Source: Euryarchaeota archaeon UBA130 | GTDB lineage: Archaea > Thermoplasmatota > Poseidoniia > Poseidoniales > Thalassarchaeaceae | DNA: 49,294 nt | Assembly: GCA_002505775.1 (NCBI GenBank) | Contig: DAVY01000013.1 | Span: forward strand, 1 to 49,294 | Direction of reading: 5' to 3' | Part shown: in pieces, positions 16,033-24,395 of the stretch | Layout: each line of letters starts with the position of its first letter | Position numbering within the stretch: position 1 is the stretch's first letter | Made by a program: the position numbers and the translations under genes | Notes under the pieces: generated by a model | Seen by the model: only the letters and a program-made list of their open reading frames with translations | What the model was told of the DNA's origin: nothing | Databases searched by the model: none

Positions 16033-17660
16033 GCGAATGGTACGGAGGCAGTAGCATAAGTGTGGAGATTCACCACTGTAAGGATGCATGGCTTTGGCTG
16101 AAAACCAAGCATTCTTTGGAAATCTGTTTGATTCTGCCATGTCGAACTATGTACCATTGTAGTTCCCTTGTAATTTCCCACAAAGTGGCCATGAACATGA
16201 CCTGTAACAAAAATATCAGGGACATTGGAAATAACCAGATTATCCTCCGGTTCCGGGGAAAGGGGGGTTTTTCCGCCCCACGAGGGAGCTAGGTGCCTTC
16301 TCTCTAACATGGCTTGCATCGCTCTCTCTGGACGAGAGTATGATACGGATCTGAGTGTGGCAACGAAATCATCTATACTCTTGCCGTGATAAGAGAGGAC
16401 CCTGACCCCATGTAGGCTGAAATCGCATGGATTTCCTACAAATGTTGCATCTGAGTAATCTTGTTGAACCTCTGGATCCAAAGCGGGTTGCGGTTCAGCT
16501 GGCCTGACTGCATCATGGTTGCCAGGTAAAATGATTACATCGACCCAATCCGGAAGCCTCTCAAGCAGTCTGGCAAGCTCTGAGTATTGATTGAACAGGT
16601 CTTTAATTGAAAGATGGCGATCTTGTCCAGGATAAATCCCGACCCCATCTACACCATCCCCACTAAGTACGAAATATTTGATAGTACGAGCTAGAGGGTC
16701 ATTGTTGAACCATTCAATCATTTTATCCCATTGAGGACCCAAGAAGGTCATGCTACCAACATGAGTGTCAGAAAGGAAAGCCGCAGAGACCGCTCTGTCT
16801 TCGCCAGATATATTTTTGGAGTGAAACCCTAATGGTGGAAGGTGAATATCTTGGACGAAGAAAATCGGGTCCCCTTCTCCGACCAAGAAATATCCACTAA
16901 CCCCAACAACATCATCATCCATCAATCCGTCAAGTGCCGGGTGTACCTCCGAAGCATCAGAGGGAGGTTTTAGTATGCACCTTATCTGAGCCGTCTCGTC
17001 TTCGACCACAAACATCAGGTTCTTACTTTTGGCCCACCTCATTTCTGTTGCCAGTCCTACAATAGTTACCTCATAGTCCCTACTTGAGTGGCGTTGTCTA
17101 TTTCTCCAGGCCTCCGAAGCAGGTACAGGCCTCCTAGGAAGTGTGTTGGAGGAAACCATCATTGATCGTATTGTCTGTAGTCTGTCAGTAAAACAGGCTC
17201 TCATGTCAGACATCTTTCCTTCAGTGACCGAGTTCCCTGTGATGTCGAAATGTATCTCAATTTCAGAGTCGACATCTGTCGCCTCCATGGGAAAATCTGC
17301 CAGACTGTAATGCTCTAGTCCGTGGGGCCTCGGAGGAGGGGCTAAATCCAATGATTTTGAAGGCGCTACAGTCCTCCCAATCGGAGAATGACTATCTGGG
17401 CTCGGAAGGGAAGCTTGCTCTGTTTTCGGAAAATCGGACACCAGAGGCTCTATTGTGGTTCTCGTGGACATAGATAGCAACTCATTGACTGTCCTGTGAT
17501 CGAGTATTTTCACCCCAGATGACCTTGCGGCCTCAATTAATGGCTGGATATCCTCTAAATCCTGAATAATCTCTTGCGATTTTCTGCCAATCACAAGCAT
17601 ACCTGAAGAAGCTAAAATTCGCTGTCTTTCAGACCAATCATCCGAGGCCACGCCAGTCAT
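16029..17660 (-). CDS. polB: DNA polymerase D small subunit DP1 (exonuclease subunit)
   Basis: This 543-residue protein is the Mre11-like proofreading subunit of the archaeal replicative polymerase PolD. A divergent N-terminus and low-complexity linker (about 75-120) precede an OB domain (about 195-275). The calcineurin-like phosphoesterase domain follows, with D-T-H (Asp298, His300), G-D-G-V-D (Asp335), G-N-H-D (380-383) and G-H-V-H-G-H near 490. All metal ligands look intact, so 3'-5' exonuclease activity is expected. The large subunit DP2 is not in the window. Confidence 0.95.
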   Translation of the reverse strand: MTGVASDDWSERQRILASSGMLVIGRKSQEIIQDLEDIQPLIEAARSSGVKILDHRTVNELLSMSTRTTIEPLVSDFPKTEQASLPSPDSHSPIGRTVAPSKSLDLAPPPRPHGLEHYSLADFPMEATDVDSEIEIHFDITGNSVTEGKMSDMRACFTDRLQTIRSMMVSSNTLPRRPVPASEAWRNRQRHSSRDYEVTIVGLATEMRWAKSKNLMFVVEDETAQIRCILKPPSDASEVHPALDGLMDDDVVGVSGYFLVGEGDPIFFVQDIHLPPLGFHSKNISGEDRAVSAAFLSDTHVGSMTFLGPQWDKMIEWFNNDPLARTIKYFVLSGDGVDGVGIYPGQDRHLSIKDLFNQYSELARLLERLPDWVDVIILPGNHDAVRPAEPQPALDPEVQQDYSDATFVGNPCDFSLHGVRVLSYHGKSIDDFVATLRSVSYSRPERAMQAMLERRHLAPSWGGKTPLSPEPEDNLVISNVPDIFVTGHVHGHFVGNYKGTTMVHSSTWQNQTDFQRMLGFQPKPCILTVVNLHTYATASVPFA

Positions 17661-17704
17661 GGGCGATAGTCACCTCATGATGATATCGCAAAAATGTAGT
17701 CGGA

Positions 17705-18394
17705 TTATTCTTTGTCGTCCCAATCCGTCAATGAGGCTAGATCTACTTTGCCGATGTCTTCGGCTACTGTTCTGGGACTTTTCTGCCACTCAAGACTTCC
17801 TTCCCACTCTTCAGAAAGGGGGTCTAATTGAGATGTATCGAAGGAAATATCCCCTTCATCCTTACTCAATACTTTCTCGACTACGGCCTCGTTTTCGTCT
17901 ACCCTGTCTAATGCCTCCAGAGTGAGCCTCAATGCGAACGCGGCGAAAGACTTCTTGTTATCCAGCCTGTCATTATCTCCGAAATCCATTCTTCTGGATA
18001 GAAAGTAGTCCCCTGCAATTACGGCTACATGGACCCTTCCAACCTCCTTGTCCCCTGTTGATCCTCCAGGCCCAGCGATTCCAGTTATCCCTATTGAGAC
18101 GTCTGATCCAGATTGATACTTGGCGCCCTGGGCCATTTGAATAGCCACCTCATGAGACACCGCACCCGCATCCCCGCTGTCGAAAGCTGACTTTTCTACA
18201 CCCAACTCTCTCATCTTTGAGTCGTTAGAATATGTTATCCAGCCTTGATTAAACCATGCAGATGCTCCAGATATATCAGTTATCAAAGAAGCAACTAAGC
18301 CACCGGTACAGGACTCAGCAACAGACACAACCCAGTCTCTCTTCCTGAGCCTTCTTGCCACGCGGGACGCTAGTCCAGCGGTCTCTTCGACCAC
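17705..18394 (-). CDS. CinA C-terminal domain protein (nicotinamide-nucleotide amidase PncC-like)
   Basis: Residues 1-165 match the stand-alone CinA-C/PncC domain: A-E-S-C-T-G-G-L with the catalytic Ser, the ISGASAWF loop, and G-I-T-G-I-A-G-P-G-G. The family deamidates NMN to nicotinate mononucleotide. An acidic tail of about 60 residues (DISFDTSQ onward) is not part of the usual domain and has no motif I recognise. The gene lies 44 bp upstream of DP1 on the same strand. Confidence 0.88.
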   Translation of the reverse strand: MVEETAGLASRVARRLRKRDWVVSVAESCTGGLVASLITDISGASAWFNQGWITYSNDSKMRELGVEKSAFDSGDAGAVSHEVAIQMAQGAKYQSGSDVSIGITGIAGPGGSTGDKEVGRVHVAVIAGDYFLSRRMDFGDNDRLDNKKSFAAFALRLTLEALDRVDENEAVVEKVLSKDEGDISFDTSQLDPLSEEWEGSLEWQKSPRTVAEDIGKVDLASLTDWDDKE

Positions 18395-18475
18395 GCATTA
18401 CCCTCTGGACACCACCTTTTGAATTTGATGTGAGGGAGCCAGTTGACACTTGGCTAATTAGTTGTAATTTATTGG

Positions 18476-18548
18476 TGGGTCCGGCAGGAATTGAACCTGC
18501 GATCTTCGCTTTGTAAGAGCAACGTCATAACCCCTAGACCACGGACCC
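18476..18548 (-). tRNA. tRNA-Val(TAC)
   Basis: On the minus strand, acceptor GGGTCCG pairs with CGGACCC. The anticodon loop is CTTACAA (TAC), the T stem is GCAGG/CCTGC, and the discriminator is A. CCA is encoded at 18473-18475. The body is nearly identical to the tRNA-Val(CAC) at 42399-42471. There is no intron. Confidence 0.96.
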
Positions 18549-18610
18549 TGTCAGACCGGGGGAGCGTTGTGTTCAAATGGACTGCGGCTAAAGGAGTGAC
18601 GAGAGTTGTC

Positions 18611-19597
18611 ATGTCCGGAGTAATTGATTTGGTCCAAATGCTCAAAAAAACTGGGATTCCGATGAATCAGGGCATCATCGACGCAATTCTTTCAACCGAG
18701 CCTTCGGATTTTACGGATTTTCCACTGGAAAGTTTCTGGCAGGACTACCCCGTGCCATTTCTTGTGACTGATTCGGGGGTGACAAAAACAATTTCCGCCC
18801 CTCACATGATTGTAACAATGCTACACCATCTAGAGCTTAAGCCTGGCCAGCATGTCGTGCTGATGGGGTCAAAGGGAGGGTACTTGGCAACACTGATAGA
18901 CAAGATTTGTGGCCCTTCTGGGAAGGTCACCATCATAGAGCCACACAGAGAGGTTTCAGCACATACAACAATGATACTGGAGGGGCTCCAACAGATTGGG
19001 ATAATACGTGTCATGGGAAATGAGGCATTGGATGACCCGTCCTGGTCTAGAGACGTAGATAGAGTTCTATTTACAGGATCCATAAGAAACATGCCTTCTC
19101 AGATAGAGCTACTGATTGAAGATGGGGGATTTGTTCTTGGACCGTTTGGAGGCAGAGTCCAGCAGAGGCTCCTGAAGAGGGAATGGCAAGGCGGGGCATG
19201 GTATGAAACCGATCTTGGAGGCGTGGTTTTCGGGCCGTTGGATATTTCCGAGTATGATAGGACTTTTCCCGATCCAGAATTCATCGCTGATGAATTTGAG
19301 GACGCTCTGAGGCTAATAGAATCTGTGTTGGGTAGTGGTTGTGAAGAAGTTTTGAGGCTAGAAAAATTGGTCCAATCCCTTCGGGAATTGCCTTCCGGAC
19401 TTCCTGAAATTGATGAGAGCTATACGGATGAGGAAATTATTGAGCACCCTGTCATTGAACTTTTGATGACTGAGTCTGAGTGGTTGAGTGAACTATGGCC
19501 TACTTTCAGTAGATTAGTCGGTTTTGACCTTGTGGAACTTACTTCTGAACCCGAAGAAGCTCTCTTTGGGAAGAGGCATCAAGACTTTGTTCCTTGA
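18611..19597 (+). CDS. PCMT-family (protein-L-isoaspartate methyltransferase-like) SAM methyltransferase
   Basis: The protein has about 328 residues. I place the start at the ATG at 18611, because the open frame further upstream only reads through the tRNA-Val gene. The T-I-S-A-P-H-M motif before the Rossmann fold is the PCMT signature. It is followed by the SAM loop (HVVLMGSKGGYLATL) and the acidic strand end TIIEPH. The C-terminal 130 residues are not part of classical PCMT (about 220 residues). It may repair isoaspartyl residues or methylate something else. Its stop is three bases before the CCA-enzyme start. Confidence 0.8.
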   Translation: MSGVIDLVQMLKKTGIPMNQGIIDAILSTEPSDFTDFPLESFWQDYPVPFLVTDSGVTKTISAPHMIVTMLHHLELKPGQHVVLMGSKGGYLATLIDKICGPSGKVTIIEPHREVSAHTTMILEGLQQIGIIRVMGNEALDDPSWSRDVDRVLFTGSIRNMPSQIELLIEDGGFVLGPFGGRVQQRLLKREWQGGAWYETDLGGVVFGPLDISEYDRTFPDPEFIADEFEDALRLIESVLGSGCEEVLRLEKLVQSLRELPSGLPEIDESYTDEEIIEHPVIELLMTESEWLSELWPTFSRLVGFDLVELTSEPEEALFGKRHQDFVP

Positions 19598-19599
19598 CA

Positions 19600-20937
19600 A
19601 TGGATGAAATTTTGAATCGAAGAAGTGATGTCTGTGAAGCCTCAGCGCACATCATGACGGACGCGATGCATGATGACCTGGTCAAGGCATTGCGTCAGAT
19701 TTCTGATGACGATCGGTATGTCTTGGGCGAACTGAGGAAGAAGGGCTCGGCATGGATTGTTGGAGGCTGGGTAAGGGACTCTTTAATGGGTATGAGTGCA
19801 GAAGATATGGACATAGCCACTACGCTGAAGCCGGAGGATATTAAGTCTATTTTTCCCAGATCAATTATGGTTGGAGCGAGTTTTGGAACCGTGATAGTTA
19901 GGATAGAGGATGAAGATAATACCTCGGAGTGGCAAGTTACAACTTTGAGGAGTGAGGAGGATTACCTCGACGGCAGGAGGCCTGAAAAGGTTAGTTTCCT
20001 AGAGGTTGGAGAGGATGACAAAGGAATTATAGAAGATCTGAGTAGAAGAGACTTCACAATAAATTCAATGGCCATAGGTATTGATGAGTCCCTCATAGAC
20101 CCGTATGATGGACTAAATGATCTATCCACGGGCACCCTGAGGACAGTGGGATCTGCAGACAGGAGGTTCAATGAAGATGGATTGAGGGTGCTTAGGGCAT
20201 TCAGATTTTTGGATGCCGGAGAAGCTGGAGTCAGGGAGATGGACGAAGCTCTCGAGAGAGGGATTATTCGGGCCGAAGGTTTTCTTTCGGGCGTTTCCAG
20301 AGAGAGGGTTGGAGTCGAGATTTCTAAAATATTTAGCGGAGAAAACGTACATGAAATAGCCCTAAAGATGGCTTCTCTAGGAGTGTTTGACCAAGTTTTC
20401 GAGGATTATGATGTAGACATCCCTCCTCAACTGTCAAATAATCATCTCGTGAATTTAGCACTTTTTTTCAGGAATGAGGATATCTCAGCTGAGTCTCTTT
20501 CAGATATGCTGAGAGAATCCCTGGTACTATCGAAAAATTCTCTTTCTGAAATTTCCATAATGCATGGATGCAGAAATTTAGAGCTGGATTGCTCCATTGA
20601 ATCACTGAGGAGGTTCAAGGTAGTAGTTCCCGAGACGAGGAGGGAGATGATCATGGAGTATCTAGAGAAGTCTGGCTTCGACTTGTTTGACTTCAGAGAG
20701 GCCATGGAACAGACAGAAAATGAAGAATTGATTATTCCACCCATAATTAGTGGCGATAGGCTAGCGGAGGTTACTGGACTTGTTCCCGGACCTAGGCTGG
20801 GGAAACTCAAAGGTTGGCTCCACAGAAAGCAAATTGAGGGAGCATTGAGGACGGATGCAGATCTTATCGCGCTGCTTTCAGAACTTGACTGGAAACAATC
20901 GAATCATGAGGACTGGGGTGTCCTTCAATGGCCATAA
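19600..20937 (+). CDS. cca: Class II (bacterial-type) CCA-adding tRNA nucleotidyltransferase/poly(A) polymerase family
   Basis: The protein has about 445 residues. The ATG at 19600 is preferred over a TTG at 19594 that overlaps the upstream gene. The class II head is clear: G-G-W-V-R-D, then D-x-D (Asp69, Asp71 in EDMDIAT), R-R-D-F-T-I-N-S-M-A, and the template motif E-D-G-L-R-V-L-R-A-F-R-F. These fit bacterial CCA-adding enzymes rather than the class I archaeal enzyme. It adds or repairs the tRNA 3' CCA. All six tRNAs here already encode CCA, so repair is the likelier job. It converges with the GcvH-like gene with no gap. Confidence 0.93.
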   Translation: MDEILNRRSDVCEASAHIMTDAMHDDLVKALRQISDDDRYVLGELRKKGSAWIVGGWVRDSLMGMSAEDMDIATTLKPEDIKSIFPRSIMVGASFGTVIVRIEDEDNTSEWQVTTLRSEEDYLDGRRPEKVSFLEVGEDDKGIIEDLSRRDFTINSMAIGIDESLIDPYDGLNDLSTGTLRTVGSADRRFNEDGLRVLRAFRFLDAGEAGVREMDEALERGIIRAEGFLSGVSRERVGVEISKIFSGENVHEIALKMASLGVFDQVFEDYDVDIPPQLSNNHLVNLALFFRNEDISAESLSDMLRESLVLSKNSLSEISIMHGCRNLELDCSIESLRRFKVVVPETRREMIMEYLEKSGFDLFDFREAMEQTENEELIIPPIISGDRLAEVTGLVPGPRLGKLKGWLHRKQIEGALRTDADLIALLSELDWKQSNHEDWGVLQWP

Positions 20938-21471
20938 TCAAGGAAGTTCATTTAGCATAGCCAAATATTCATCCTTATCCATGAATTGGTCCTCATCGAA
21001 ATCGTCAGTGAATGTCTTGACGATCACGCACCATGCATCCCCATAGGCGTCCTCATTTGCTAAATCAGGATTATCCTCTACATGCCCGTTTAATTCAACT
21101 ATTGTGCAGGAAATGGGAGCATTGATCAACATTCTATCGAATTCCCCATCATACCTAGTAGTGACGGTTATCAGTAACTCGTCCGTGTCAACCTGAGCCC
21201 CCATTGTATCTGACTTTGATGGCTTATCTTCATCATCATCCTCTGAGAGTCCTGAATCTGCATCAATTTCAAAAACGCTGTCATCCCTAGGCCTAGCCAA
21301 TACGATTTGAATAACCTCTCCGAACTCTGCCATCAGGAACTCGCTCAATCCTATTTTTATGCTAGTGGTTCCCTCTTCTTTATCCTCATCCAAGACCTGC
21401 ATCCACAGGTGGTCAAGTGTGTATAGGCGATCGTGTGCAATGCTGAACTCTGCGTAGTCGCTATCGGCCAT
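20938..21471 (-). CDS. GcvH-like (lipoyl-fold) protein lacking the lipoylated lysine
   Basis: The protein has about 177 residues from the ATG at 21471 (an in-frame start at 21507 adds 12). The N-terminal Y-T-x-D-H-x-W and I-G-L-S-E-F segments, and the later APIS, VELNGHVEDNPDL and DAYGDAW segments, follow glycine cleavage H protein order. Two departures stand out: an acidic, Ser-rich insert of about 25 residues in the middle, and no Lys where the lipoyl-lysine should be (no Lys between the insert and APIS). It therefore cannot carry lipoate in the usual way. The function is unknown; a structural or regulatory GcvH-derived role is possible. Confidence 0.75.
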   Translation of the reverse strand: MADSDYAEFSIAHDRLYTLDHLWMQVLDEDKEEGTTSIKIGLSEFLMAEFGEVIQIVLARPRDDSVFEIDADSGLSEDDDEDKPSKSDTMGAQVDTDELLITVTTRYDGEFDRMLINAPISCTIVELNGHVEDNPDLANEDAYGDAWCVIVKTFTDDFDEDQFMDKDEYLAMLNELP

Positions 21472-21553
21472 GTTTCTCGCACCGCGGCCATCGGTATCGA
21501 ATTTCAACTATTCGTTCGTATGAATTCGAGAATCCTGTAACGAGAGGTTAACA

Positions 21554-22759
21554 ATGAGGCGCCTTTCGGATGTACTGAGGACCATGAATTTTGGAGAGAC
21601 GGAAGAGCAGAACATGATTCGAAACATGGTGAGAGATTTCGCGGAGGAGATCCTCCTGCCGACCACTCTTGCTAGAGACCAGGAACAGAGGGCTCCACTG
21701 GAAGAGTGGAAGAAATTCTGTGAAACCAGCCTACAGGGAATTGCTATTGAAGAGAAATATGGTGGAAGTCCAGTAGATGAAATCACCGAGGCAATAATCG
21801 TGGAGGAGTTGGCCAGAGTTGATCCGTCTTTTTCAGTGATGTACTGCGTTCATGTAGGGCTTTGCTCGAAGACAATATCAATCCATGGAAATGAAGAGCA
21901 GAAAGAAAAGTATCTCACAAGACTGGCGGGAAATGAGATAGGAGCCTACTCGCTCTCTGAAGCGGGCTCTGGAACTGACGCAGCGGCAATGGTCTGCAAG
22001 GCCAAGTTGAATGATAACGGAACCCATTATGTCCTTAATGGGGAGAAAATGTGGGTAACAAATGGCTCCAGTGCCGACATATACGTCCTTTTCGCGAAGG
22101 ACGTTGATCATCCCGAATATGGTGTGAAGAAGCATGGCGGTACTACGGCGTTTATCGTCGAGAAGGGATTCGAAGGATTCTCGGTCGGGAAGAAGGAGGA
22201 TAAGCTTGGAATACGATCTTCGGACACATGCTCACTACTACTCGAAGATTGCCTGGTTCCTGTTGAGAATGTGCTCAAGATGCCTGGAGAAGGTTTTCCA
22301 ATCGCAATGAATGCATTGGATAACTCCAGAATAGGCATTGCCGCGCAGGCACTTGGGATTTCTCAGGGAGCATATGAATCTGCGCTGAACTATTCCCATG
22401 AGAGACAGACATTTGGGAAACCAATCTCGTATCATCAAAGTGTTGGCAACATCCTTGCGGATATGGCCACCCAGATAGAAGCATCGAGAATGATGGTCTA
22501 CAAGGCGGCATGGGCCAAACAGAGGCACTACGAGGATGGCGGTCCAAGACATACCAAAGAAGCGAGTATGGCTAAGTTATTCGCAGGTGACACGGCCATG
22601 TGGGTCTCAGAGAGGGCAGTACAAGTTCTCGGCGGATATGGATACACTACTGATTTCCCAGTAGAGAGATTCTTCAGAGATGCAAAGATAACACAAATCT
22701 ACGAAGGGACCCAGGAAGTCCAAAGGATCGTGATTAATCGGGCTATTGTCCCGAGATGA
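21554..22759 (+). CDS. Acyl-CoA dehydrogenase (short/medium-chain type)
   Basis: This 401-residue FAD enzyme oxidises acyl-CoA to enoyl-CoA and passes electrons to ETF. The family segments are the FAD/substrate loop L-S-E-A-G-S-G-T-D, the M-W-V-T-N-G-S strand, R-Q-T-F-G-K-P-I, and the C-terminal I-Y-E-G-T-Q with the catalytic Glu. A purine-rich GAGAGG lies just before the ATG. Its exact substrate cannot be read. The glutaryl-CoA dehydrogenase and etfBA lie 4-6 kb downstream. Confidence 0.95.
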   Translation: MRRLSDVLRTMNFGETEEQNMIRNMVRDFAEEILLPTTLARDQEQRAPLEEWKKFCETSLQGIAIEEKYGGSPVDEITEAIIVEELARVDPSFSVMYCVHVGLCSKTISIHGNEEQKEKYLTRLAGNEIGAYSLSEAGSGTDAAAMVCKAKLNDNGTHYVLNGEKMWVTNGSSADIYVLFAKDVDHPEYGVKKHGGTTAFIVEKGFEGFSVGKKEDKLGIRSSDTCSLLLEDCLVPVENVLKMPGEGFPIAMNALDNSRIGIAAQALGISQGAYESALNYSHERQTFGKPISYHQSVGNILADMATQIEASRMMVYKAAWAKQRHYEDGGPRHTKEASMAKLFAGDTAMWVSERAVQVLGGYGYTTDFPVERFFRDAKITQIYEGTQEVQRIVINRAIVPR

Positions 22760-22764
22760 AATAT

Positions 22765-24315
22765 CTATTCAACCCAAGCGTATCTTCTCTGGCCTTCTAA
22801 ATCTCCCTCTGCGCCTATTCCGACCAACGCGAACTCACCATTTGGAGATACTACGGATTCTTTCCTGGTACCTCTATGAAGCGACTCGTAAATTGTCTTG
22901 TCAATTGGAGTCCTCTTGGATAGTCTCTCAAATAGTTCAAAGCGAGAGGAGATCTCCTTCCATTCTTCTTGGACCTCCCCCTCGAATACCTTTGCCTTGG
23001 CGCCAGAACCATATCCGCAGAGGCCTACCTTCTCTCCTTCCATATCGGTACCATCCAGATAATCGCTCTCCATTGATGACATTAACGCTAGGAAAATGGA
23101 ACCTGTATACTGATTTCCAATCAAGCTAGATGCTCTCTGAGTTTTCTCAATTCTTTGCTCCGCGAACTCCTTGAACTCGGCGGTCTTGGAAATTAGCCTC
23201 CGATAGAGATCGTTAGCGCGTTCGAATTCTTCTATCCCCTCTGGGGTCTGAGGAAAGTCTTGCTCCATTGGTTCTGGCCCAATTTCCCCAGTAATTGAAT
23301 CCCAGATGGGAAGATTCCTTCTATCGTGCCTGAAGACGTCGGGAAACATTCTTTTTCCTTGGAATGCATAAGGGAGATGTACAATAATCCTCATCCACTG
23401 CTCGGTAAGAATTTCGTCTTCTTCTGGGTCATACCTTCCATCAACGATTGCTTTTGACCTGAAATTGATAAATGCGGTCTTAACTGATTCTGAGTAGCAC
23501 CTATTTGAGAATTGACCATCAAAAACTGGCATATCCTTGTGTATCATTAGCTTCTCGTTTTCGAACATGATATCATCTTTCTTAGATGAATTTGGAAGAT
23601 ACTTGAGAATCTTCTCTGCAAGCCCTTCCTTGATCCTCTCCCCACTTTCGCGGGCGACTTCCAACACATTCTCCACAATCATCCTTGTGTTTACTTCCCT
23701 CCTAGGTTTGAAGAAGTCGTGAACGGGCATTGTTGAAACACCCCAAATATCTGGAATGGCTAGAAGTCTCGGATTGTGCCGTATCAGAATCGCTCCACCT
23801 CCTGCCCCTTGAGTGTACTCTCCGCTAGACTCGAGATCATACTTGGCGTTGTCAGCAAACACAACTATGCCGATTCTGTCCTTTTCCTCTCCGCCTCTGG
23901 CAACCCAGTCAAGTGTGTTATGCATTGCGTCGACTGCTCCTATGCATGCGAATGTCAAATCCACAACATCGCAGTTTCTGAAGCAATTCTTGCCAAATTT
24001 ACTGGAGTATCTTTGCTCAAGCATGTCCATGATGTAAGTTGCAGTGGGCTTAGCTCCATCAAGTGCTGATTCCGTTCCTAGGTAAATTCTACCTATTTTG
24101 TTTGGGTCTATATCATTCCTGTCGATTAGCCGTGAAGCCGCATTGGCCCCCATGGTGGCTGTATCTTCATGAACATCTGGAATTGCCATTGCTTCCAGGC
24201 CTAGGCCCTTGTTGAGCTTTCCAAAGTCTGCACCCCTGAAATCAGCAAAATCTCGCATATCAAAGTACAGTCGAGGAAAATAAATTGCGATATCGTCTAT
24301 GCCCACATCTGACAT
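22765..24315 (-). CDS. Hydroxymethylglutaryl-CoA synthase, long Bacteroidetes-like form
   Basis: The protein has 516 residues from the ATG at 24315; a TTG further upstream is less likely. It condenses acetyl-CoA with acetoacetyl-CoA in the mevalonate pathway for archaeal lipids. The thiolase-fold signatures are Y-L-G-T-E-S, Glu50 in H-E-D-T, and the nucleophile Cys124 in T-F-A-C-I-G-A. Archaeal enzymes are usually about 350 residues. This one has the long form, with SGEYTQGAG, HLPYAFQGKRM, SSLIGNQYTGSIF and GYGSGAKAKVFEG, which I recall from flavobacterial HMG-CoA synthase family proteins. Confidence 0.9.
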   Translation of the reverse strand: MSDVGIDDIAIYFPRLYFDMRDFADFRGADFGKLNKGLGLEAMAIPDVHEDTATMGANAASRLIDRNDIDPNKIGRIYLGTESALDGAKPTATYIMDMLEQRYSSKFGKNCFRNCDVVDLTFACIGAVDAMHNTLDWVARGGEEKDRIGIVVFADNAKYDLESSGEYTQGAGGGAILIRHNPRLLAIPDIWGVSTMPVHDFFKPRREVNTRMIVENVLEVARESGERIKEGLAEKILKYLPNSSKKDDIMFENEKLMIHKDMPVFDGQFSNRCYSESVKTAFINFRSKAIVDGRYDPEEDEILTEQWMRIIVHLPYAFQGKRMFPDVFRHDRRNLPIWDSITGEIGPEPMEQDFPQTPEGIEEFERANDLYRRLISKTAEFKEFAEQRIEKTQRASSLIGNQYTGSIFLALMSSMESDYLDGTDMEGEKVGLCGYGSGAKAKVFEGEVQEEWKEISSRFELFERLSKRTPIDKTIYESLHRGTRKESVVSPNGEFALVGIGAEGDLEGQRRYAWVE

Positions 24316-24395
24316 AATTTCACCAGTCCCGCGTGGCAATGGGGGTTATGATACCTGTCCCTAAAAAATCGAGCATGAGGTAGAAAAATCCGGGG

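Noticed and set aside
18491..18610. N-terminal extension of the PCMT-like protein starting at 18491
   Set aside because: This stretch lies largely in the tRNA-Val gene; the ATG at 18611 gives a protein that begins sensibly.
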